Part shown: in pieces, positions 1 to 8,802 of the stretch
Numbering within the stretch: position 1 is the first letter of the stretch
Layout of the letters: each line of letters opens with the position of its first letter
NCBI GenBank assembly: GCA_965140365.1
Contig: OZ223196.1
Direction: 5' to 3' (one strand)
Source of the DNA: Hydrogenovibrio sp965140365
GTDB lineage: Bacteria > Pseudomonadota > Gammaproteobacteria > Thiomicrospirales > Thiomicrospiraceae
DNA: 64,000 nucleotides
Position numbers and translations under genes: made by a program
The notes under the pieces: generated by a model
Databases searched by the model: none
Seen by the model: the letters and a program-made list of their open reading frames with translations, nothing else
Told to the model about the DNA's origin: nothing

Positions 1-1376
1 TCGATATCATCGACCAAGTGATGAACGAACTGTCGGGCGTCATGCAAGCCATGCGCGACGGGCGCTTTGATGTTTCGCTCTCCAACCAGGGTGAAGGCGA
101 ATACCGTAAAATGATGGACAACGCCCAGCAAGCCATGTCCGAAACCAACAGCATTATCACCGACATCAATGCCGTGATGGAACATATGCGCCAAGGGGAA
201 TTCCAACACCGCGTGCAGGTAAACGCCAGCGGCGACTTGGACAGCTTGAAGCAACGTATTAATGAATCCCTCTCCACGCTGGACGAAGCGGTTTCGGACA
301 TTACTCGTGTCGTCGTCGCACAAAGTGAAGGCGACCTGACGCAAACCATCGACGCCGAATACCAGGGCGATTTGATGCGCCTGAAAAACGCCGTCAACCA
401 ATCGTTACGGAAGTTGTCGGACATCGTTTCCCAAGCCATCATCACGTCGCAAGTGGTCAACACCGCGTCGGAAGAAGTCGCCAAAGGCGCGTTGGATTTG
501 AGTTCTCGCGTACAGGAACAAGCCGCCGCCATCGAGCAAACCTCGGCCACAATGGACGAGATGAACTCTGCGGTTCAAAACAACACCGACAACTCGCAAC
601 AAGCCGCTTCGGTGGCACAAAAAGTGCAGACCGAATCCGAGCAAGCCTCGAAAGTGATGCAACAAACCATCACGGCGATGAACACCATTCAGGAATCCAG
701 TCACAAGATTTCCGAAATCGTCACCCTAATTGACAGCATCGCCTTCCAGACAAACTTGCTGGCGTTGAACGCCGCGGTGGAAGCGGCCCGAGCCGGTGAC
801 CACGGGCGCGGTTTCGCCGTCGTGGCCGGTGAGGTTCGAGCGCTGGCCCAGAAGTCGGCCGACGCTGCCAAGGAAATCAACGGCCTGATTACCGAAAGTG
901 TACAACGCATCGACGAAGGCACCCACCTGGCCGGAGAATCCGGTGAGGTCATCGGCAACATCACCCAGATGATCAATGAAATGTCGTTGATGATTAACCA
1001 GATTGCGCAAGCGTCCACCGAGCAAGCGCAAGGGGTGGAACAAGTGCATAAAGCCATCGGTGAAATCGACGCCACCACGCAGCAGAACGCGGCACTGGTG
1101 GAAGAAACCTCCGCCGCGGCCGAAAGCATGAGCGAACAGGCCACCGACCTGAGCCACAATATGGCCTTCTTCAAAACCAATGATTCCGGTCATCCGAAGG
1201 CCCCTGCCGCCTTATCGGCACCGAAACCCACACCTGAAGCCGCCAAAACGGCGGGCGATACCAAACCCGTTCAGGCAGAAAAATCGGTGGAAAAACCGGC
1301 CGAAAAACCAGCGGAAACAGCGAAATCCATTACGCCACCCCCTCCGCCAAGTGCCGATGAATGGGAAGACTTCTAG
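1..1376 (+). CDS. Methyl-accepting chemotaxis protein, 5' end outside the window
   Basis: The reading frame is open from the first bases, so the N-terminus (sensor and membrane segments) lies upstream of the window. The visible part starts with repeated HAMP-like linker helices containing GEF/GDL and DLDSLK-type segments. The conserved MCP signalling hairpin follows, with the tip region ALNAAVEAARAGDHGRGFAVVAGEVRALA that contacts CheA and CheW. A Pro/Ala/Lys-rich tail ends in ...SADEWEDF, resembling tethered C-terminal pentapeptides that bind CheR/CheB. The product is a chemotaxis transducer at the inner membrane, ligand unknown. It is followed by a strong hairpin shared with the convergent AraC gene. 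Confidence 0.93.
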   Translation, partial: DIIDQVMNELSGVMQAMRDGRFDVSLSNQGEGEYRKMMDNAQQAMSETNSIITDINAVMEHMRQGEFQHRVQVNASGDLDSLKQRINESLSTLDEAVSDITRVVVAQSEGDLTQTIDAEYQGDLMRLKNAVNQSLRKLSDIVSQAIITSQVVNTASEEVAKGALDLSSRVQEQAAAIEQTSATMDEMNSAVQNNTDNSQQAASVAQKVQTESEQASKVMQQTITAMNTIQESSHKISEIVTLIDSIAFQTNLLALNAAVEAARAGDHGRGFAVVAGEVRALAQKSADAAKEINGLITESVQRIDEGTHLAGESGEVIGNITQMINEMSLMINQIAQASTEQAQGVEQVHKAIGEIDATTQQNAALVEETSAAAESMSEQATDLSHNMAFFKTNDSGHPKAPAALSAPKPTPEAAKTAGDTKPVQAEKSVEKPAEKPAETAKSITPPPPPSADEWEDF

Positions 1377-1420
1377 AGGTTTCTAAAAACTTCTGAAAGC
1401 TTCACTGTTCCATCTCAACA

Positions 1421-1447
1421 AAAACGCCCGGATTAACCGGGCGTTTT
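1421..1447. terminator. Bidirectional intrinsic terminator
   Basis: A stem of AAAACGCCCGG and CCGGGCGTTTT closes a five-base loop. It has an A-run on one side and a T-run on the other, so it can terminate both the chemotaxis gene and the convergent AraC-type gene. Confidence 0.85.
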
Positions 1448-1468
1448 ACTTTCCAAGCCGAACATCAC

Positions 1469-2335
1469 TTATTGCAACGGCAAATAAATATCCGTCACCA
1501 GCTCATGCTCGTCCACTTCCGGAAACAGGTTTCGGTAGCGTACAAAGCAAGGAAAGTCACGTAAGCTTTCACCACTTTCCGGCAACCAGTCGCGATATAA
1601 AAAATACACGCTGGTGTCCATGGCATCGTGCGAACCGTAATGCACCAGATGCGCACAACGCCCCGGCGGCAGTTCTTTATTGACCACCCCCTGCGGGTTC
1701 TCCGGAACCGGTGCTTTCACCGAACCGCAGATATCAAACCGGAAATCCTCCGGTGCCACCGCGGACGGGTCGTCGTATAAAATGCCGAAGCTGTCGCTGG
1801 TGTCCACCGGCGAGTGGTTTGTTTGTTTGCGCCATTCAATAAAGCTCGCGATCGAATCGTTTAACTGCTCATGTGACGCGCGGTGTTCTTTTACCGCAAT
1901 CAACGTTTTGGGGAAATCGATGATTCCCACGGTTTTCGTTTGCATCGTTTGGTTTCCTTTTCTTGAAGTTTTTGGATACTGCTGATGCCAAGAAACCCAA
2001 TTCGGCTGCTTTCGAAACTGCGACGGCGTTTGGCCGAACGTTTTCTTAAACGCTCGTGAAAACGCTTCAGAGCTTTCAAAGCCGGCTTGCAACGCCACAT
2101 CCAGCACTCGAAACTGTGGATAAAACGCCAATTGATACGACGCCCGCTTCATGCGCATTAACTGGATAAACCGGAAAACATTAATGCCCATGGCTTGTGA
2201 AAACTGCCGATGGAAATGGAATTTTGAAAAGTGCGCCACGTCGCACAGCACCGCTAACGACAAATCATCATCGAGATGCTGCTCGATGTAATCGCAGACT
2301 CGGTTCATACGCTGAAAATAAGATTCACGGCTCAC
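1469..2335 (-). CDS. AraC-family transcriptional regulator with GyrI-like effector domain
   Basis: 288 aa. Residues about 8-107 form the AraC-type double helix-turn-helix, placed at the N-terminus. Residues about 130-288 resemble the GyrI/SoxS-Rob-like small-molecule binding domain. This architecture (HTH first, GyrI-like second) is typical of Rob/BmrR-like regulators that bind hydrophobic ligands. The start is a GTG, supported by an AGAGGGA ribosome site about nine bases upstream. The effector is not identifiable. The gene stands alone between a shared terminator and mtfA. Confidence 0.88.
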   Translation of the reverse strand: MSRESYFQRMNRVCDYIEQHLDDDLSLAVLCDVAHFSKFHFHRQFSQAMGINVFRFIQLMRMKRASYQLAFYPQFRVLDVALQAGFESSEAFSRAFKKTFGQTPSQFRKQPNWVSWHQQYPKTSRKGNQTMQTKTVGIIDFPKTLIAVKEHRASHEQLNDSIASFIEWRKQTNHSPVDTSDSFGILYDDPSAVAPEDFRFDICGSVKAPVPENPQGVVNKELPPGRCAHLVHYGSHDAMDTSVYFLYRDWLPESGESLRDFPCFVRYRNLFPEVDEHELVTDIYLPLQ

Positions 2336-2422
2336 TTAACAATTCCCTCTTCTTGACGGCATGTATTATGTCCGTGCTCCGGCCCGGCCTCCTGACCAAA
2401 GTTGCTCAATCTCAAAAAACGC

Positions 2423-2432
2423 CCAGGCCTGG
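2423..2432. repeat. CCAGGCCTGG palindrome, intergenic copy (family reference entry)
   Basis: First exact copy of a dispersed 10-bp palindrome, just downstream of mtfA. Exact copies start at 2423, 4305, 7707, 8487, 8931, 9312, 9649, 13921, 20373, 24905, 27392, 31141, 34553, 34952, 36180, 45822, 46802, 49574, 49859, 53372, 55317, 55782, 57084, 57234, 58481, 60970 and 63022. One-mismatch copies start at 3950, 10863, 18790, 51452 and 62431. Many copies have an A-run a few bases before and a T-run a few bases after, as in AAAACGC-core-TGGTTTT. Function is unknown. Confidence 0.9.
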
Positions 2433-2441
2433 TCAAAAACC

Positions 2442-3230
2442 TTAATCGACTGGCGGCGCTCGGTGAAGCGTATCTTGACGGTAATACTGTTTGAGTTGCT
2501 CGTACACACCGGGCAAGTGTTGTTTAAGCCGCTTTGGCGCGGTGAAAAAATACTCGGTGGTGACCGCGAAAAATTCCGCCGGAGACGTGGCGGCATAGGG
2601 ATTGATGTCCGGATGTTGGTAATGCGCCAGTTGCGCCTGCAAGTGATCAAACGCCTGAGAAAAGGTTTGCGTCCAAGCCTCACGATTCATCTCCGGATGC
2701 AACGGCGGCATGCCGTTGGCTTTACCATTAAGCATATCCAGTTTATGCGCAAACTCGTGCAGCACCACATTGTGACCGGGGTGGTTTTGCGACAACTCCG
2801 CTTTCGCTTCGTCCCAAGCCAGCACCACCGGCCCCTCGTACGACCAGGATTCCCCCGCCAGAATATTATCTTCTTGCCGAACCAACCCTAATTCATCCCG
2901 TGCCTCACGCTGGACACGAAACGCGCTCGGATAAACAATGATATCATTGCAACCATCCAAAGTTTCCAAGCCCAGGTTCAGCACCAATAACGCCGCTTGA
3001 GCCGAAATGGCCGCCCCCATGTCCGGCGTCACCACCTGCCCTTGCGCGCCTTTGAAATATTTGCGATGCAGAAACACCGTCGCCATTTCCCGCAACCGTG
3101 CTTTTTCCACCGCACTCAAACCGTGAAATAACGGATCGGACGTCATCAAATGATGCCAGGTTTCGTGCGGAATCGGATAACGTTTGAGAATCCGCCGAAT
3201 GCGGAAATGTTCGAGCCACTTGGCAATCAT
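2442..3230 (-). CDS. mtfA: MtfA-like zinc peptidase (M90 family)
   Basis: 262 aa, the usual length for MtfA, a cytoplasmic zinc aminopeptidase that in E. coli binds the glucose repressor Mlc. The HEFAH zinc-binding motif is at residues 158-162, in the context LHEFAHKLDMLNG, and a conserved SPAEFFAVTTEYFF block lies near the C-terminus. The start is four bases past the stop of the upstream thioredoxin gene, so the two are co-transcribed. Whether an Mlc partner exists here cannot be seen. Confidence 0.9.
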   Translation of the reverse strand: MIAKWLEHFRIRRILKRYPIPHETWHHLMTSDPLFHGLSAVEKARLREMATVFLHRKYFKGAQGQVVTPDMGAAISAQAALLVLNLGLETLDGCNDIIVYPSAFRVQREARDELGLVRQEDNILAGESWSYEGPVVLAWDEAKAELSQNHPGHNVVLHEFAHKLDMLNGKANGMPPLHPEMNREAWTQTFSQAFDHLQAQLAHYQHPDINPYAATSPAEFFAVTTEYFFTAPKRLKQHLPGVYEQLKQYYRQDTLHRAPPVD

Positions 3231-3234
3231 CGTT

Positions 3235-3753
3235 TCATTCCATCCGCTTGTCGTTACCCATCTCTTCCAAAGCTTGGTTGATGCGCTCTTTCAGATAGTA
3301 AGGCACGTAATCGTAAGCACCGGAATTGACCATGCGTTTGCCGATTTCACTGCCGTCGGCATCGACGAAAACAATGGTCGGGAAGGTGGTGACATTATAG
3401 AGTTGCTGGAAAAAGGCGTTTTCGACCGGCTCGCCGTAAAAATCGCGGATGGTTTCGTCCTTGGCATCGACACGAATTTCCACCATATGGACGTAACCGT
3501 CCAGCAAGCCGTTTTCAATCATCGGCAGAATGGCGGCGTCCTTCAATTTTTCGCAAGCCCCGCAACGCACCCGATTGAAATAAATAGCAATGGGCTGTTT
3601 ATCCTGCTTGGCTTGCTTAGCCAGTTGTTGGAAATCTTTGGCTGGTTTAAGCGCCCATTCATCGGCCAAAACCGTGGACGACGACCACAGCCCGACCCAT
3701 AAAACCAACCCCATCCAAACCCCAACGACCGGTCTGATAACCTGTTGTCTCAT
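3235..3753 (-). CDS. Exported thioredoxin-fold protein (SoxW/DsbD-gamma-like)
   Basis: Hydrophobic N-terminal export segment followed by a thioredoxin-like domain with a CGAC redox motif and a TTFPTIVFVDADG segment carrying the cis-proline. The protein is likely periplasmic and acts in disulfide reduction. I chose the ATG at 3753 because it gives a normal signal peptide (MRQQVIRPVVGVW...) and has GGAG upstream. An in-frame ATG at 3792 would add 13 residues. It lies between a TlpA-domain gene and mtfA on the same strand. The substrate is unknown; SoxW-like use in sulfur oxidation is possible but not shown. Confidence 0.8.
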   Translation of the reverse strand: MRQQVIRPVVGVWMGLVLWVGLWSSSTVLADEWALKPAKDFQQLAKQAKQDKQPIAIYFNRVRCGACEKLKDAAILPMIENGLLDGYVHMVEIRVDAKDETIRDFYGEPVENAFFQQLYNVTTFPTIVFVDADGSEIGKRMVNSGAYDYVPYYLKERINQALEEMGNDKRME

Positions 3754-3817
3754 CCTGATACGACTCCGTGTTACGTCCATGAAAAATTGCATTCCATGGA
3801 TTTTACACCGACAGGCA

Positions 3818-5110
3818 TTATTTTTCCCGGATCAAAGCCTCGATTTGTTGAAGCGTGGTTGGATCATCCCATTCGTGCCCGCCGAACAGAGCATAGCGAA
3901 TCACGCCTTGTTTATCGATGACATAGGTACTCGGATAGGCGAAAACCCGCCAGGCCTGCACGGCCGAACCTTTCGGGTCCAACAGGATGGGGAAGTTCAC
4001 CGGATGCTCGGTCAAAAACGTCTCGATTTGCGGTTTTTCTTCCGCCAGATTGGCGGCGAGAATTTCAAACGGCTGACCTTTCAAAGCGGTTTTCAAACGC
4101 GTCATGGACGGAATTTCATGCACGCAGGGCGGGCACCAACTGGCCCAGAAGTTCAACAGTACCACCTTCCCGCGATAGTCTTTGAGGTTGTGCGTCGCGC
4201 CGGCCATATCCACCAATTGCAACGGACGGTTTTGCGGCCCGGTATAGGGCTGCAAGCCGATCGAATCGGTTTCTTTGGATGCCAAATTGGCATCTTGAGA
4301 ATGGCCAGGCCTGGTGGTTTTGTCGGCTTCGATTGCTTGACCGCGCTTGACGCCACTTTGGCGTGTTTCTGCCATATAGGGAATCAAAGAGTGGATCGCC
4401 GTCAGCACGTCTTGCAACAAGGTCTTCGCTTGCGCGTTTTCCACCGCCAACGCATCGGGGCGGAAATAATAACGGTCACGCACGTTGAGCATTAATTGTA
4501 AAAACACATCCGAACCGCCGGCCTCCAAGGTTTGTTGCAATTCCGGCAAATGCCAACGCCAAGGCGAAAGTTCCGCCTGAATCACATACACCGGCGCATC
4601 CAAGCGCGACACGGCTGGCCAATAATGCGCCTTTTGCCCAGCTTTCGGGGTTTCAACATACAGATTCGGGTTCAACAAAACCACGCCAATTTCCGATTGC
4701 GGCGTTTGCATCACTTCATCCAACGCTTTCACCGCCAGCGCTGCGCCCTGATTGGCACTGATAACAATCAACGGCAACCCTTGCGCTTTCAAACGTTGAA
4801 TTTCATTGCCGATCACGTCCGGCGGAATGCGCTCCAAACTGCTGGTGGTGGCGGGCAGGAAAAAGCTTTCAAACAGATTCGGCAACGTCACGGTCAAACC
4901 GTTATCCGCCAAGCGTTCCGCCAGACGGCGTTCCTGTGGCAAAACGCCATGCTCGGACGGCACCCACAACACATTGGCTCGTGGCTGCTCTGCGTTGAAC
5001 ACCAAAGACTCCAGCTCACCTTCCACAGTCGTGTCATCGGCCCAGCTTGCTGGCCCGCCCAGCCACAATAAACACGGCACTATCCAGTATGGCATCCATC
5101 GCATCGTCAT
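3818..5110 (-). CDS. Fusion of alpha/beta-hydrolase-like domain and TlpA-type thioredoxin
   Basis: 430 aa with a signal peptide (about 1-24). Residues about 30-250 look like a DUF3530-type alpha/beta-hydrolase fold: LWVPSEHGVLPQERRLAERL, then VISANQGAALAVKALD near the nucleophile elbow, where a classical GxSxG is not evident. Residues about 290-430 are a TlpA/ResA-like thioredoxin domain with WASWCPPC (cysteines 326 and 329) and a FAYPSTYVID cis-proline loop. The protein is probably periplasmic. The linker at about 265-270 carries a copy of the CCAGGCCTGG palindrome. It is first in a cluster with the CGAC thioredoxin. The hydrolase assignment is less certain than the TlpA one. Confidence 0.8.
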   Translation of the reverse strand: MTMRWMPYWIVPCLLWLGGPASWADDTTVEGELESLVFNAEQPRANVLWVPSEHGVLPQERRLAERLADNGLTVTLPNLFESFFLPATTSSLERIPPDVIGNEIQRLKAQGLPLIVISANQGAALAVKALDEVMQTPQSEIGVVLLNPNLYVETPKAGQKAHYWPAVSRLDAPVYVIQAELSPWRWHLPELQQTLEAGGSDVFLQLMLNVRDRYYFRPDALAVENAQAKTLLQDVLTAIHSLIPYMAETRQSGVKRGQAIEADKTTRPGHSQDANLASKETDSIGLQPYTGPQNRPLQLVDMAGATHNLKDYRGKVVLLNFWASWCPPCVHEIPSMTRLKTALKGQPFEILAANLAEEKPQIETFLTEHPVNFPILLDPKGSAVQAWRVFAYPSTYVIDKQGVIRYALFGGHEWDDPTTLQQIEALIREK

Positions 5111-5355
5111 CCACCTTTTCGCATCCTATGATTTTCATCGACTCGAGTTTTCATCAAGTCGGTTTTCATCAAATTATACCGCTCTAACGCCCGCAAACCA
5201 TTAGGGGAAACCCGATAAAACCCCGTGCGACCCAATAACCTTACTTTCAGTATTTGAATTTTATGGTGTAACCTTCTATATTGATATCTTATCCAACGGT
5301 TGCCAGCGTACACTGTGGTACTATTTTATCAACTTGGCCAATTTCAAAAAAACGG

Positions 5356-7374
5356 ATGTTTTCGATTATGTGGCATAAACTCAGCATTCAACTGCAATTG
5401 ATGACGTTGATTATCGCCGTTACCGTGACGGTGGCGCTCAGCTCTCTCGCCGTCGCTTTCTGGCTCGACATTGAAGAACGCAAATCCCTCGCCATCGAAC
5501 TGACCCACACCGTGAAGAATGCCCTCGATCGAGACTTAATTGACGGCATCACCCATCAGGACGCCACACTCTTCGCCAATCTCAAACGGCGTTTACAGGG
5601 CTTCCCGAAGATCGACCGCGTACGGGTTTTAAGCACCACCGATGACGTCATTTTCAACTACCAGCACAGCGATGAACACTACAACGACTTGGTGCAGAAA
5701 AGCACCGAACAACCGCGTTTTTCAGGTCAAGACCTGTATGTCCGTTACCCGCTCACCGATGGGCAGAAGCAATACGGCTCGGTCACCTTTATCGTCGACA
5801 TCAAGTCCTTCGCCACCCAGTTTCGACAACATCTGATTTTCTTGGTGATGGCGCTACCGATTGAACTGTTGCTGGCAATGATTCTGACCTGGTGGATCAG
5901 CCGAAGCTACAACCAGCCCTTTACGGTATTAGTCGAGGCGATGAAACGCAGTGATGTCGCCAATAACCGCTTCAAACGGGTCGAAACCAACGCCCAGAAC
6001 GAAGTCGGCGATCTGTTCGACGGCTATAACCACATGATCGAACGCATCGAAACCACCACCCGACAAATCCGCTTCCAATCCGAACACGACGCCCTGACCG
6101 GCCTCTACAACCGCTTTTACATCGAAAACCGTTTACGCCAAGCCCTGACACAAGAAAACGACGCACCACATCTACTGTTGTGTTTTGACCTCGACCGTTT
6201 CAAACTCATCAATGACGCGGCCGGTTACCAAGCCGGCGACGAACTGCTGAAAATGCTGGCGCACAGTTGTCAGGAACAACTGCCCGACTCCGCGGTAATG
6301 GCCCGACTCGGCGGCGATGATTTCTACGTTTTACTCCCCGACACCGAAGCCGAAACCGGCTTGAAGCAAGCGGAAAAATTACGACAGTTTTTGGCCGACT
6401 ACCGCTTTATCTGGCAAGGGTCGGCCTATTCGGTGTCCGCCACCTTCGGCGTAGTGACTTTCCGAGCGCACGACTTCACGCTGGATGAACTGGCCAAAGC
6501 CGCCGATTCAGCCTTTGCCGAAGCCAAGTCGCGCGGCCGCAACCAACTCCACCGCTATCAGGCCGACGAAGCTTACTCTGAAAACCATCAACACCAAGTT
6601 CAGGTCGCCGGTTGGATTAAAGAGGCCCTCAAGGCGAAACCCGGTTCACAACCCAGCGCCGGTACCGCTCGTTTCGAACTTTACGCTCAAGCCATCAAGC
6701 CACTGCAAACCCAAACCTCGAAACTCGGTTACGAAGTGTTGCTGCGGATGCACGATGACCAGGGCCGTTTGATTGCGCCGGATAATTTCCTGCCCACCGC
6801 CGAACGTTATCAACTGATGACCGAAATTGATATCTTCGTTCTCAATACCTACGTCGATACAGTGATGCAGCAACCCGCGCATTTGGACAAACTCGGTTTG
6901 GTACACGTTAATCTGTCCGGTTCCAGCCTCAACCACCCGGACTTCCAGTCCAACCTCAAACACCAGATCCAAACCCGTGACTTTCCGTGGCACAAGTTGG
7001 AGCTGGAAGTGACCGAAACCGCTGCGGTGGATAATTTCAACCAAGCCGTCACCTTTATCGAATACTGCAAATCGCAAGGCATCGGTCTGGCGCTTGACGA
7101 CTTTGGCACCGGGATGTCGTCGTTCGAATACCTCAAGAGTCTGCCATTCGACGTCGTGAAAATCGACGGCAGCTTCGTCAAAGACATGCATTCCGACCCG
7201 ACCGACCACGCCGTCATTCGCTATATTCAGGAAATCAGCGCGCTACGCCACCAGAAAACCGTGGCCGAATACGTTGAAACCGAACAGGATGTCCAAGCGC
7301 TCACCGACATCGGTGTCACCTACGGGCAAGGCTATTTCCTCGGCAAACCCAAACCGCTGACGGATTGGTTCTAG
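5356..7374 (+). CDS. Membrane GGDEF/EAL protein (c-di-GMP turnover)
   Basis: 672 aa from the ATG at 5356; the frame is open back to 5281, but the extra residues look non-coding. Transmembrane segments at about 16-37 and 159-181 bracket a periplasmic domain. A HAMP-like linker follows, then a GGDEF domain with GGDDF at about 319-323, an active-site variant. The EAL domain begins YEVLLR (EVL for EAL) and keeps DDFGTGMSS and FVKDM, so phosphodiesterase activity is plausible. LapD-like sensing cannot be excluded. Three of the gene's features point to a signalling role at the membrane, but the ligand is unknown. Confidence 0.88.
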   Translation: MFSIMWHKLSIQLQLMTLIIAVTVTVALSSLAVAFWLDIEERKSLAIELTHTVKNALDRDLIDGITHQDATLFANLKRRLQGFPKIDRVRVLSTTDDVIFNYQHSDEHYNDLVQKSTEQPRFSGQDLYVRYPLTDGQKQYGSVTFIVDIKSFATQFRQHLIFLVMALPIELLLAMILTWWISRSYNQPFTVLVEAMKRSDVANNRFKRVETNAQNEVGDLFDGYNHMIERIETTTRQIRFQSEHDALTGLYNRFYIENRLRQALTQENDAPHLLLCFDLDRFKLINDAAGYQAGDELLKMLAHSCQEQLPDSAVMARLGGDDFYVLLPDTEAETGLKQAEKLRQFLADYRFIWQGSAYSVSATFGVVTFRAHDFTLDELAKAADSAFAEAKSRGRNQLHRYQADEAYSENHQHQVQVAGWIKEALKAKPGSQPSAGTARFELYAQAIKPLQTQTSKLGYEVLLRMHDDQGRLIAPDNFLPTAERYQLMTEIDIFVLNTYVDTVMQQPAHLDKLGLVHVNLSGSSLNHPDFQSNLKHQIQTRDFPWHKLELEVTETAAVDNFNQAVTFIEYCKSQGIGLALDDFGTGMSSFEYLKSLPFDVVKIDGSFVKDMHSDPTDHAVIRYIQEISALRHQKTVAEYVETEQDVQALTDIGVTYGQGYFLGKPKPLTDWF

Positions 7375-7382
7375 AGGGTTCA

Positions 7383-8750
7383 ATGGTTTTACGGCTTCTG
7401 ATTTACCTACTGCTCGGCTTGTTTGTGGCCTGGTTTTTTACGGTCGGGCTGGAACGGGTTATGACACCGCCCAGCGACTTGTCGGACATTCCGTCTTTGC
7501 CGAAAACCTATCAAAAAACGCCCGCTATTCGCCCTGTTACGCCGCAAATGGCGCACGCACAGGAAGCCGAAGCCTTGCGTTATCTGAACCGCATCCGCCA
7601 ATCCATACAACTCAACCCGCTGAGCCGTAATGCCAAACTGGCTGAAGCCGCGCGCCATCATGCGCGTTACTCCACGCTGAACAATATTCAGGCACACCCG
7701 GAACAGCCAGGCCTGGCCGGTTTCACTGGAAAAACGCCGCAGTTGCGCGCCAATGCCGTCGGTTACCAAAGCCCGGTGGCGGAAGTTATTGCCTACAATC
7801 ACGCCAGCCCCTATCCGATGGTGAACGATCTAATGTCCGCCATCTACCATCGACTCGGTTTGCTGAACATGACCCAGAACCAAATCGGCATCGGCGTGGC
7901 GGGAAACGGCGAAGGTAAGGTCAAATCCGCGCTGGTCGGCTTGCTGGGCAATACAAACCTGGAAGCCTTATGCGAGCAACCGCCGACTCCCAACCCCGGC
8001 GCCTTGGCGTTTACCCAGCTTTGTCCATCCGGCGCACCGATTCCGAAACGCGCTGTGGCCCGAGCCATGGCCTCAATCGCCAAAACCAACCCCAAACTGG
8101 TGGCGTGGCCCAAATCCGGCACCAGCGTGCCGCCGGTCTTTTATGAAGAAAGCCCGGACCCGTTACCGGAATGCAATGTCAGCGGTTACCCGGTGCACGT
8201 GCAGATTAACCCCGTGTTTGTCGGCCGCATTCAATTCGACCCCGACAGTTTCCAACTTCACGAATTGGTCGGCGATGAATCCCGCCCGGTCAAAGCGGCG
8301 GCGGTTTTCGGCAATCGCAATGACCCTAACCGCCACCAAGACGCTCCGGCACCCAACAAAGACCAATGGATCGCATTTTTTCCGCAACAACGTTTGAACT
8401 GGAACAGCCGTTATCAGGCGGAAATCCAGTATCGGGAAAATCACACCACTAAAACCATGCGCTGGAACTTCTTTACCGAAAAACAGCCAGGCCTGGTGGA
8501 AATCCGTCGCAACCAAACGCTTAAAATCCGCGAAGGGCAGACGCTCACGCTCTACTTTCCGCCCAAATCCTGTCATAACCCGAACGGCATCCGCCTGCAA
8601 CGTCAAATACCGCCCGGCATCAACGTCAAAGCCCAGTTTGTGGACGGCGAAACCCTGCAAGTCACGTTAAAATCCGCCCCGTTCGGCGGCGCCTTCAACC
8701 TGCGTTATCAGCCGGGCGACATCCAGGTACGATTCGATATCGATTCATGA
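7383..8750 (+). CDS. CAP-domain (SCP/PR1-like) membrane-anchored protein
   Basis: About 455 aa. The ATG at 7383 has AGAGGG just upstream, whereas a TTG at 7365 overlaps the preceding gene. An N-terminal hydrophobic segment (LLIYLLLGLFVAWFF) suggests membrane anchoring with a periplasmic body. Residues about 60-180 match the CAP superfamily (RYLNRIRQSIQLNPLSRN, LAEAARHHARYSTLNN). The C-terminal half is a beta-rich region I do not recognise. It contains two copies of the palindrome, both read as Pro-Gly-Leu. It follows the GGDEF/EAL gene by eight bases and may be co-transcribed with it. The function of bacterial CAP proteins is mostly unknown. Confidence 0.78.
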   Translation: MVLRLLIYLLLGLFVAWFFTVGLERVMTPPSDLSDIPSLPKTYQKTPAIRPVTPQMAHAQEAEALRYLNRIRQSIQLNPLSRNAKLAEAARHHARYSTLNNIQAHPEQPGLAGFTGKTPQLRANAVGYQSPVAEVIAYNHASPYPMVNDLMSAIYHRLGLLNMTQNQIGIGVAGNGEGKVKSALVGLLGNTNLEALCEQPPTPNPGALAFTQLCPSGAPIPKRAVARAMASIAKTNPKLVAWPKSGTSVPPVFYEESPDPLPECNVSGYPVHVQINPVFVGRIQFDPDSFQLHELVGDESRPVKAAAVFGNRNDPNRHQDAPAPNKDQWIAFFPQQRLNWNSRYQAEIQYRENHTTKTMRWNFFTEKQPGLVEIRRNQTLKIREGQTLTLYFPPKSCHNPNGIRLQRQIPPGINVKAQFVDGETLQVTLKSAPFGGAFNLRYQPGDIQVRFDIDS

Positions 8751-8802
8751 ACAACCGCCTCTTAACGCCACACCGTGGCTCAAATTCCGCTAAAATGCCG
8801 TT

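Noticed and set aside
5107..5313. 68-codon minus-strand frame upstream of the TlpA-fusion gene
   Set aside because: It overlaps the divergent promoter region, has no ribosome site, and its composition looks like chance.
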